DNA from: Streptomyces iakyrus
GTDB taxonomy: Bacteria > Actinomycetota > Actinomycetes > Streptomycetales > Streptomycetaceae
Assembly: GCF_000717055.1 (NCBI RefSeq)
Contig: NZ_JNXI01000011.1
Coordinates: 167,928-231,927 of the forward strand
Direction: 5' to 3'
DNA length: 64,000 bases
The notes below the pieces were generated by a model. The model made no database searches, was not told where the DNA came from, and saw nothing but the letters and a program-made list of their open reading frames with translations. Of this stretch, positions 57,770 to 64,000 are shown one piece after another. Both the position numbers and the translations under genes were made by a program. Position 1 is the first letter of the stretch, and each line of letters starts with the position of its first letter.

Positions 57770-58912
57770 ATGACCACCACACTCGAAAACCCACCCCAAC
57801 AGCAGCAGACCCCGGACCGGACCGTCTCCGGCGTCCTCGACGTCGACGCGGGCGGGAAGGGGCACCTGCGCGGCGAGAACTGCCTGCCCACGCCCACCGA
57901 CGCGGCCGTCTCCCCCGCGCTGATCCGCCGGTACGGCCTGCGCAAGGGCGACCTCGTCGAGGGCGTACTCGGCGACCGGCGCGGCCTCACCGGCGTCCTA
58001 CGGGTCGAGGGCCGTACGGCCGACGGCCCGCGCGACCGGCGCGCCTTCCGGAACCTGACACCGCTGCATCCGCACGAGCGGCTGCGGCTGGAGCACCCGG
58101 CCGCCGGACTGGCCGGACGCGTCGTCGATCTGATCGCGCCGGTCGGCAAGGGCCAGCGCGGGCTCATCGTGGCGCCGCCCAAGACCGGCAAGACCGTCCT
58201 CCTCCAGCAGCTCGCGGCCGCCGTCACCGGCAACCATCCCGAGTGCCGGCTGATGATGCTGCTGCTCGACGAGCGGCCTGAGGAGGTCACCGACATGCGG
58301 CGCTGTGTGCGGGGCGAGGTGTACGCCTCGACGTTCGACCGCAGCGCCAAGCAGCACGTCGCGCTCGCCGACCTCGTGGTCGAGCGGGCCAAGCGGCTCG
58401 TCGAGGCCGGCGAGGACGTCGTCATCCTCCTCGACTCGCTGACCCGGCTGTGCCGGGCGCACAACAACGCGGCCGCTTCCGGCGGCCGCATCCTCACCGG
58501 GGGCGTAGACGCGTCCGCGCTGGCCGGGCCCAAGCGGTTCTTCGGCGCCGCCCGGTCGGCCGAGGAGGGCGGTTCCCTCACGATCCTCGCGACCGCCCTG
58601 GTGGAGACCGGCTCCCGGGCCGACGACTTCTACTTCGAGGAACTGAAGAGCACCGGCAACATGGAGCTCCGCCTGAGCCGGGACCCGGCGTCCCGCCGGG
58701 TGTTCCCGGCCGTCGACATCATCCCCTCGGGCACCCGCCGCGAGGAACTGCTCCTGCCGCCCGCCGAATTGGCGGCCGTCCACGGTCTGCGGCGCGTGCT
58801 GCAGGGGCGGGAGGGGCAGGGCGCCCTGGAGACGCTCCTGGAGCGGATGCGCGAGACACCGGACAACGCGACGTTCCTGCGGCGCATCCAGCCCACCCTG
58901 TCCGCGGGCTGA
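57770..58912 (+). CDS. rho: Transcription termination factor Rho, short form
   Basis: A 380-residue Rho. The RNA-binding OSB domain is at about 15-95 ([20 protein letters not shown]). The ATPase has Walker A APPKTGKT at 135-142, [27 protein letters not shown] and the Q-loop/R-loop region [20 protein letters not shown]. The large basic N-terminal extension of the main actinobacterial Rho (600-700 residues) is missing, so this is likely a second copy. Rho strips RNA polymerase from untranslated RNA. ATG 57770 has GAAAGGA upstream. Confidence 0.9.
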   Translation: MTTTLENPPQQQQTPDRTVSGVLDVDAGGKGHLRGENCLPTPTDAAVSPALIRRYGLRKGDLVEGVLGDRRGLTGVLRVEGRTADGPRDRRAFRNLTPLHPHERLRLEHPAAGLAGRVVDLIAPVGKGQRGLIVAPPKTGKTVLLQQLAAAVTGNHPECRLMMLLLDERPEEVTDMRRCVRGEVYASTFDRSAKQHVALADLVVERAKRLVEAGEDVVILLDSLTRLCRAHNNAAASGGRILTGGVDASALAGPKRFFGAARSAEEGGSLTILATALVETGSRADDFYFEELKSTGNMELRLSRDPASRRVFPAVDIIPSGTRREELLLPPAELAAVHGLRRVLQGREGQGALETLLERMRETPDNATFLRRIQPTLSAG

Positions 58913-58995
58913 CGCGCAGCACTCTGCCATTCGGGTGCCGGAACGCGCGGTGTGCGGCCCCGTCGTCGCCGTGCGGAGCAGGTCCGTTTCTACGT

Positions 58996-59009
58996 TGATC
59001 ATATGATCA
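58996..59009. promoter_or_regulatory. Palindrome over the carboxypeptidase start codon
   Basis: TGATCATATGATCA, a perfect 14-bp palindrome centred on the ATG at 59003. No clear ribosome site lies at the usual distance. It may be an operator or a leaderless start; chance is possible. Confidence 0.35.
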
Positions 59010-60178
59010 TCGGATTCTCTTCCCGGGTGACCCTGTCGGCGGGTGTGCTCTGCCTCGCGGGGCTCATGGCCCTGACGCCCGCCGCGGCGGCCGGTCCCGG
59101 CGGGGCGGAGCCCACCCCGCCGGGCGGGCCGAGGGCCGCGGCGCCGCACCCCTCACTGCTGTACCGTCCCGGCACCCAGGTCCGCCTGCGCGCCGGGGCG
59201 TCTCGCGTCCCGAAGGTCTCCGCACTGTCCTGGCTGGTGGCCGACGCCAGCACCGGTGAGGTGCTCGCCGCGCACAACGCCCACCGCAGGCTGCCCCCGG
59301 CCAGCACCCTGAAGACCCTGTTCGCCCTCACCGTGTTGCCCGGACTGCCGGCGGGCATCCGGCACACGGTCCGCGCAGGGGAGCTGAGGGGCATCGGAGC
59401 CGGCAGCAGCCTGGTCGGTGTCGCCGAGGGCCGTACGTACCGGATCGCCGACCTGTGGCGCGGTGTCTTCCTCAACTCGGGCAACGACGCCGTGCACGTC
59501 CTGGCCGAGCTCAACGGCGGCTGGCGGCTCACGGCCGAGCGGATGCAGGCCAAGGCCCGGTCCCTCGGCGCCCACGACACCCGCGTGGTGTCGCCCGACG
59601 GCTACGACGCACCGGGCCAGGTGTCGTCGGCGTACGACCTGGCGGTGTTCGGCCGGGTGGGGCTGCGCAACCCCGACTTCGCCCGGTACTGCGCCACGGT
59701 CGAGGCCAAGTTCCCCGGCGGCGGCAACTGGTCGTACCCGATCCTCAACACCAACCGGCTGCTCAGCGGCGCCCAGGGCGTGAAGCCGTACCGGGGGCTG
59801 ATCGGGATCAAGAACGGTTACACCAGCAAGGCCGGCAGCACGCTCGTCGCGGCGGCGCGGCGGGACGGGCGCACCCTGGTCGTGACGGTGATGAACCCTC
59901 AGGAGGGCGGTGGCTCCGCCGTGTACGAGGAGGCGCGCTCGCTGCTCGACTGGGGCTTCGGATCGGCCGGGAGGGTCGAGGCGGTGGGCTCGCTCGGCGC
60001 GCCGCCCGCACCCGCGCGGCCGGCGGTGACGACGCCGCCCGCGGTCGCGGCGGCCGTGCAGGCCGAGCGGGGGTCCGTCTGGACGGAGGCGGGGCTGATC
60101 GTGGGCGCCGTCGGTACGGGCGCGGCGGTCGTGGTGCTGGTGCTGCGGCTCCCGGTCCGCAGGCCCGGCCGGGGCTGA
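59003..60178 (+). CDS. D-alanyl-D-alanine carboxypeptidase (S11, PBP5-like)
   Basis: A 391-residue serine peptidase that trims D-Ala from peptidoglycan pentapeptides outside the membrane. Signal peptide to about 30 (ALTPAAAAG). The SxxK motif is STLK (Ser101, Lys104), SxN is SGN (159-161) and the third box is KNG (270-272) in IKNGYTSKAG instead of KTG. A C-terminal transmembrane helix near 365-385 anchors it. Start ATG lies in a palindrome and lacks a good ribosome site; a longer frame upstream is less plausible. Its 3' end overlaps the frame of the next, convergent gene. Confidence 0.88.
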   Translation: MIIGFSSRVTLSAGVLCLAGLMALTPAAAAGPGGAEPTPPGGPRAAAPHPSLLYRPGTQVRLRAGASRVPKVSALSWLVADASTGEVLAAHNAHRRLPPASTLKTLFALTVLPGLPAGIRHTVRAGELRGIGAGSSLVGVAEGRTYRIADLWRGVFLNSGNDAVHVLAELNGGWRLTAERMQAKARSLGAHDTRVVSPDGYDAPGQVSSAYDLAVFGRVGLRNPDFARYCATVEAKFPGGGNWSYPILNTNRLLSGAQGVKPYRGLIGIKNGYTSKAGSTLVAAARRDGRTLVVTVMNPQEGGGSAVYEEARSLLDWGFGSAGRVEAVGSLGAPPAPARPAVTTPPAVAAAVQAERGSVWTEAGLIVGAVGTGAAVVVLVLRLPVRRPGRG

Positions 60179-61284
60179 CCGGCCGGCAGCCACAGCAGCA
60201 GGCCCAGAGTGATCCAGGCGTAGGTGTTGCTGCCCAGGAACCCGTCGACGCCGGACGCGTCGTCGTACCACAGCCACACCACGCTCGTGCACAGCACCCC
60301 GTACAGGGCGCCCGCCACCCGGGGGCGCCCCGCCCGGACCAGCACGGCGAAGGACGGGAGCAGCCAGACGAGATGGTGCACCCAGGTGATCGGGCTGACG
60401 AGGCAGGCGGCGAGGCCGGTCAGGGCGAACGCGGCCGTCCAGTCCCCCGCCGCGGCCGCCCGTCGCGCCCGCAGCGCCCACACGCCGAGGATCAGCAGGA
60501 CCGCCACCGCCCACACCGCGCGGTCCGGTTCGCCGAGCCGCGCCAGGGCGCCCTGCACCGACTGGTTGGAGACGTAACCGAGGCGTCCCACGCGGCTGGT
60601 GTCCCACAGCGCCTCGGTCCAGTAGAAGCGCGAGGCGTCCGGGTCCACCCCGGCCGCGAGGGCCGTGGCTCCCGCCGCGACGGCCGTGGCGACCGCTGCC
60701 GCGCGCCGGCGCCCGGCCACCAGCAGCAGACCGATGAACAGCGCCGGCGTGAGCTTGACCGCGGCCGCGAGGCCGATGCCGGCGCCTGCCAGGCGTCCTC
60801 GTCCGGTGGCGAGCAGCGTCGCGTCGGCGAGCACGAGCGCCAGCAGCAGGAGGTTGACCTGCCCGAAGCTGAAGGTGTCGCGGAGTGGTTCGAACAGGGC
60901 GAGCAGACAGGCGATCAGAGCCCAGCCGTACCAGCCGGGGCGCCGCCGGTCGGATCCGGCGAGCAGGCGCAGGACCACAGCCAGGGCGGCCAGGTTGAGC
61001 AGCAGAGCCACGGCGATCGCGGCGTGCAGCGACAGCAGGGCCATGGGCAGCATGGCGACGGCGGCGAACGGCGGGTAGGTGAAGCCGTACGGTGTGCCGG
61101 GCACCCGGTAGTCGTAGACGCGACCGCCGTGGTGGACCCAGGAGTCGATGCTGCCGTAGTAGACGCGCAGGTCGAACCAGTCGCGCAGCAGCGGCACGGT
61201 CGCGGTGAAGAGCGTCACCAGCGCGGCCAGGGCGAGCACCAGCAGCAGCCGGCCCCGGTCGGTGCGCGGCAGAGCGGGGGTCAT
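59899..61284 (-). CDS. GT87-like integral membrane mannosyltransferase
   Basis: A GT-C glycosyltransferase (DUF2029/GT87) of 461 residues as read. About ten membrane helices; the first loop has DLRVYYGSIDSWVHHGGRVYDY and then YGFTYPPFAAV, the donor-site region, plus ACLVSPITWVHHLVWLLP. It should add mannose from polyprenyl-phosphate-mannose. The membrane part ends near residue 365; the last ~95 residues are Ser/Thr/Pro-rich and lie antisense to the carboxypeptidase gene, so the tail may be an unselected frame. ATG overlaps the previous stop (ATGA). Confidence 0.8.
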   Translation of the reverse strand: MTPALPRTDRGRLLLVLALAALVTLFTATVPLLRDWFDLRVYYGSIDSWVHHGGRVYDYRVPGTPYGFTYPPFAAVAMLPMALLSLHAAIAVALLLNLAALAVVLRLLAGSDRRRPGWYGWALIACLLALFEPLRDTFSFGQVNLLLLALVLADATLLATGRGRLAGAGIGLAAAVKLTPALFIGLLLVAGRRRAAAVATAVAAGATALAAGVDPDASRFYWTEALWDTSRVGRLGYVSNQSVQGALARLGEPDRAVWAVAVLLILGVWALRARRAAAAGDWTAAFALTGLAACLVSPITWVHHLVWLLPSFAVLVRAGRPRVAGALYGVLCTSVVWLWYDDASGVDGFLGSNTYAWITLGLLLWLPAGQPRPGLRTGSRSTSTTTAAPVPTAPTISPASVQTDPRSACTAAATAGGVVTAGRAGAGGAPSEPTASTLPADPKPQSSSERASSYTAEPPPS

Positions 61285-62675
61285 GCGGCGCTACCCGGCG
61301 CCGGGGCGAGTTCGGTCTGGCGGGCCTGCCACAGCACGACGACCGCGAGTGCCCCGCCGGAGACGGCCAGCACGAGTTGTCCGGTGTCCGCCGGGCCGCC
61401 GCTGGGCAGGACGCACAGCGCGAGGACGCCCGTCACCGCCGCCGTGCGGTGGCGTACGGACGTACTGGGTGCGGCGGCGGCGATGAGGAACAGGCCCCAC
61501 AGGGCGTACCAGGGGCGGATCGCCGGGCCGAGCGCGGCCACCGCCGCCAGGGACAGGCCGAGCGCGTACACGGGCCGGGGGCGCAGCCGCAGCCAGATCA
61601 GCACGATCGCGGTCACCGCGGTCAGGATGCCCAGCGCGTGCCAGGCGGGGACCGCCAGCGGCGCGAGGCCGCTGCCGAGGTGCTCCAGCAGGGCCCGGGT
61701 GGCGCGCCCCAGGAGCGTGGTCAGGGCCCAGTTCTGGGGTGAGGCGGGGGTGTTCAGGGCGCCGACCCAGCCGTATCCGGTGCCGGCCACGGCCGTCGCG
61801 GCGACGGTGGTCGCGGCGGCTGCGAGGGTGGTCGGCACCAGGGCCTGCACCGGGCTGCGGCCCGCGCGGAGCTGGAGGACGACGACGGCGGCGAGACCGA
61901 GCGCTGCGGGCGCCTTGACCAGGGCGGCGAGGGTGACGAGGACGGCGCCGAGGACCGGCCACCGGCCGAGCGCCGCCACCAGGCCGATGCCGAGCAGGCC
62001 GAGCATGACGGCGTCGTTGTGGGCGCCCGCGACCAGGTGCAGCAGCACCAGCGGGTTGAGGGCGCCGAGCCACAGCGCGGCGGACGGGTCGGCGCCGCTG
62101 TGGCGGGCGAGGCGGGGCAGCGCGGCCGCCATCAGGGCCACCCCGGCGAGGGCGACGAGCCGCATCCCGAACAGCCCGGCGGGCAGTTCACCGCGGGTCA
62201 GACCGGACAGGGCCGCCGCGACGGCGAGGAACACCGGGCCGTACGGGGCGCCGGTGTGCCGCCAGAGGGGCGCGACCTCGTCGGCGAGCGGACCGCCGAG
62301 CCGGGACGGCCCGTGCGCGTACACGTCCATGTGCGCCTCGACCATCGCCCCTTGGGCGAGGTAGCTGTAGACGTCGCGGCTGAACAGCGGCGGGGCGATC
62401 AGCAGCGGGGCCGCCCAGACGACGAGGACGAGCAGCAGGGCGCGCGGAGCCGGTGGTCGCGGTCCGCGGACCAGTCGGCCCAGCAGCAGCCAGGCCGCGA
62501 TCAGCAGGACGACGCCGAAGTACACGACGACCAGGCCCAGGGCGGCGCGGGCGGATGCCGGGTGGAGGAGGTCCGCCACGGGCAAGGCGCCGGCCGTCTC
62601 ACCGCCCAGGGCGAGGCAGGCGGTACCGGCCAGGCCGAGTACCTGGCAGCGGCGGAGATCGACGGGGAAAGCCAT
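61281..62675 (-). CDS. MptB-like polyprenol-phosphate mannosyltransferase
   Basis: A 464-residue membrane protein with about twelve helices. The first large loop has PPLFSRDVYSYLAQGAMVEA and GAPYGPVFLAVAA, the GT-C donor motif of the MptA/MptB alpha-1,6-mannosyltransferases. MptB builds the mannan core of lipomannan in mycobacteria; here an envelope polymer or glycolipid is the likely product. ATG 62675 is chosen over GTG 62684. It is coupled to the GT87 gene by an ATGA overlap, so the two probably work in one pathway. Confidence 0.82.
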   Translation of the reverse strand: MAFPVDLRRCQVLGLAGTACLALGGETAGALPVADLLHPASARAALGLVVVYFGVVLLIAAWLLLGRLVRGPRPPAPRALLLVLVVWAAPLLIAPPLFSRDVYSYLAQGAMVEAHMDVYAHGPSRLGGPLADEVAPLWRHTGAPYGPVFLAVAAALSGLTRGELPAGLFGMRLVALAGVALMAAALPRLARHSGADPSAALWLGALNPLVLLHLVAGAHNDAVMLGLLGIGLVAALGRWPVLGAVLVTLAALVKAPAALGLAAVVVLQLRAGRSPVQALVPTTLAAAATTVAATAVAGTGYGWVGALNTPASPQNWALTTLLGRATRALLEHLGSGLAPLAVPAWHALGILTAVTAIVLIWLRLRPRPVYALGLSLAAVAALGPAIRPWYALWGLFLIAAAAPSTSVRHRTAAVTGVLALCVLPSGGPADTGQLVLAVSGGALAVVVLWQARQTELAPAPGSAA

Positions 62676-62787
62676 GGCCAACACTCGGGCAGCGTGTCAA
62701 CGGCGCATGACCGGGAGGGGACGCTTCCCTCTCCAGCGGGCGGCCCGCGTGTGACCGGCCGGTGATCACTGGCCGAAGCGGCACCGA

Positions 62788-62808
62788 CGCGGCGACGGCC
62801 CCGCCGCG
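62788..62808 (-). terminator. Terminator-like stem after glsA
   Basis: CGCGGCG-7 nt-CGCCGCG, perfect 7-bp arms, 27 nt downstream of the glutaminase stop. No T tract. Confidence 0.5.
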
Positions 62809-62834
62809 ACGGTGACCCGGAATGGGATCCGTGC

Positions 62835-63767
62835 TCAGAAGACCGACACGCCGGTCAGGGTCGTGAAGCGGTCGAGCGCCGCCACGCCCGCCACCGAGTT
62901 GCCCCGCTCGTCGAGCCCCGGGCTCCACACGCACAAGGTGCAGCGGCCGGGCACGACCGCGATGATGCCGCCCCCGACCCCGCTCTTGCCGGGCAGGCCC
63001 ACGCGGTACGCGAAGTCGCCCGCGGCGTCGTAGGTGCCGCAGGTCAGCATGATCGCGTTGATCTGCTTGGCCTGGCTGCGGGTCAGAAGGCGGGTCCCGT
63101 CGGCGCGGATGCCGTGCCGGGCGAGGAAGCCCGTGGCGAGCGCGAGGTCGGCGCAGGACGCGGCGATCGAGCACTGCCGGAAGTACTGCTCCAGGAGCGT
63201 CGGCACGGGGTTGTCGATGTTGCCGTAGGACGCCATGAAATGGCCGAGCGCGGCGTTGCGGTCGCCGTGGGCGGACTCGGAGGCGGCGACCTCCTGGTCG
63301 AAGGTCAGGCCGGGGTTGCCGCTCTCCGTCCGCAGGAACGACAGCAGTTCGCCCGACGCGTCGCCGGTACGGGTGTGCAGCCGGTCGGTGACGACGAGGG
63401 CGCCCGCGTTGATGAACGGGTTGCGCGGGATGCCGTTCTCGTACTCCAGCTGGACCAGGGAGTTGAAACGGTTGCCGGAGGGCTCGCGGCCCACGTGATC
63501 CCACAGGGCGTCGCCCTCGCGGGCCAGGTCGAGGGCGAGGGTGAAAACCTTGGTGAGGGACTGTGCGGAGAACGGCTGCCGCCAGTCCCCCACCCCGTAC
63601 ACCGTGCCGTCGAGGTCGGCGACGGCCATGCCGAAGCGGCGCGGGTCGCAGGCGGCGAGCGCCGGGATGTAGTCGGCGGGCCGGCCGCGGCCGGGGGTCC
63701 GCTCGATCTCCTCGGCGATGCGCTCGAGAACCGGCTGGAAGGTCGTCGACGACGTCATGATCGCCAT
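62835..63767 (-). CDS. glsA: Glutaminase
   Basis: A 310-residue serine-dependent glutaminase that releases ammonia and glutamate from glutamine. The SxxK pair Ser70-Lys73 is in AQSLTKVF; NPFINAGALV, FMASYGNIDNPV and GLPGKSGVGGGIIAVVPG are the family blocks. ATG 63767 has GGAGG 4 nt before it; ATG 63758 is an alternative with a longer spacer. It follows aspA (63802 and beyond) by 34 nt on the same strand, so both may be co-transcribed for glutamine/aspartate catabolism. Confidence 0.92.
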   Translation of the reverse strand: MAIMTSSTTFQPVLERIAEEIERTPGRGRPADYIPALAACDPRRFGMAVADLDGTVYGVGDWRQPFSAQSLTKVFTLALDLAREGDALWDHVGREPSGNRFNSLVQLEYENGIPRNPFINAGALVVTDRLHTRTGDASGELLSFLRTESGNPGLTFDQEVAASESAHGDRNAALGHFMASYGNIDNPVPTLLEQYFRQCSIAASCADLALATGFLARHGIRADGTRLLTRSQAKQINAIMLTCGTYDAAGDFAYRVGLPGKSGVGGGIIAVVPGRCTLCVWSPGLDERGNSVAGVAALDRFTTLTGVSVF

Positions 63768-63801
63768 TGTCCCTCCGCCGGTCCCGGTGCGCTCATGCGG
63801 G

Positions 63802-64000
63802 TCAGGCCGGGGTGTGCCCGCTGCCCGCCAGGACCTCGGGGCGTAGCAGGGCGGTGAGGGTCTCGGCGGGGAGCAGGCCCTTCTCCAGGACGAGTTCGGC
63901 GACTCCGCGGCCGGTGGCGAGGGCCTCCTTGGCGATGTCGGTGGCGGCGGTGTAGCCGATGTGCGGGTTGAGGGCGGTGACCAGGCCGATGGAGTTCTCC
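63802..64000 (-). CDS. aspA: Aspartate ammonia-lyase, C-terminal end (cut by window edge)
   Basis: The last 65 residues of a fumarase/aspartase family enzyme, reading ENSIGLVTALNPHIGYTAAT then DIAKEALATGRGVAELVLEK and ending GLLPAETLTALLRPEVLAGS plus a short tail. The NPHIGYTAA...IAKEA pattern is typical for the C-terminal domain of aspartate ammonia-lyase, which converts aspartate to fumarate and ammonia. Assignment to aspartase rather than fumarase C rests on this tail alone and on the glutaminase next door. Confidence 0.8.
   Translation of the reverse strand, partial: ENSIGLVTALNPHIGYTAATDIAKEALATGRGVAELVLEKGLLPAETLTALLRPEVLAGSGHTPA

Noticed and set aside
59455..62364. A 969-codon plus-strand frame across the carboxypeptidase and mannosyltransferase genes.
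   Set aside because: Composition-driven shadow; the true genes in other frames have membrane helices and catalytic motifs.

Overview
The window is a 64 kb piece of a high-GC actinobacterial chromosome. It is almost certainly Streptomyces: strong third-position G+C with long open frames on the wrong strand, many GTG starts with GGAGG-type ribosome sites, several Streptomyces-type families (DUF6479, Rv1733c-like proteins, PAS-GAF-PP2C phosphatases, PadR/GntR/MarR regulators), and secreted polysaccharide hydrolases. The gene layout is chromosomal. I see no rRNA or tRNA gene, CRISPR array, insertion sequence or prophage.

Layout. 1-5.4 kb: a minus-strand stress cluster, general stress protein > dnaK > grpE > dnaJ/cbpA type > cbpM-like > clpB (cut by the window edge), with overlapping or nearly touching genes. 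5.6-10 kb: a PucR-type regulator, an acyl-CoA dehydrogenase with a KstR-like operator, a 12-cysteine copper-binding four-helix protein and two small conserved Streptomyces genes. 10.1-18.8 kb: an ECF sigma factor with a proline/threonine-rich membrane partner, a GT2-GtrA glycosyltransferase overlapping a PIG-V type mannosyltransferase, an NCS1 permease with an added C-terminal zinc-binding-like tail, a KhtT/KhtU-like cation/proton antiporter pair and an Rv1733c-like protein. 18.9-24 kb: an AlkZ-like DNA glycosylase, a DszC/SfnB-like flavin enzyme behind a palindromic operator, an orphan GAF protein, a YbdK-type ligase and a frameshifted hemerythrin-like gene. 24.2-27.5 kb: a stand-alone second cytochrome c oxidase subunit I with a small membrane partner, a gene broken at a run of seven G, and a lipoprotein.

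27.6-41.2 kb is mainly carbohydrate metabolism: a GH95 alpha-L-fucosidase-like enzyme with nested discoidin domains, a GH10 xylanase, a GH6 cellulase preceded by two CebR-like palindromes, a PAS-GAF-PP2C-ATPase signalling protein, the PTS-coupled dihydroxyacetone kinase operon dhaKLM, a GH75 chitosanase and a fibronectin-type-III lipoprotein with a DasR-like operator. 41.3-47.6 kb: a padR-fadH operon under a perfect 20-bp palindrome, a second PP2C phosphatase, and a PrmC-like methyltransferase behind an apparent leader peptide and a hairpin that could mask its ribosome site. 47.8-54.8 kb: a MarR regulator, a molybdopterin sulfite-oxidase-like protein with its flavin reductase, a CE7 esterase, a beta-lactamase-fold hydrolase, a GntR/UTRA regulator with a DasR-like site at its promoter and a chloroperoxidase-type hydrolase. 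54.8-64 kb: two methyltransferases, a second PadR, a short second Rho with a pyrimidine-rich leader, a D-Ala-D-Ala carboxypeptidase, two GT-C mannosyltransferases, glutaminase and the 3' end of aspA.

Taken together this looks like core and semi-accessory chromosome arm content: stress response, biomass and chitosan breakdown, glycerol/dihydroxyacetone use and cell-envelope glycosylation. The most rewarding signals are regulatory: several near-consensus palindromes (DasR, CebR, KstR, PadR and MarR types), one possible translational attenuator, and a probable Rho autoregulation leader. I did not find a wholly new defence or biosynthetic system. Homologies are recognised from the translated sequence only; no database search was run.
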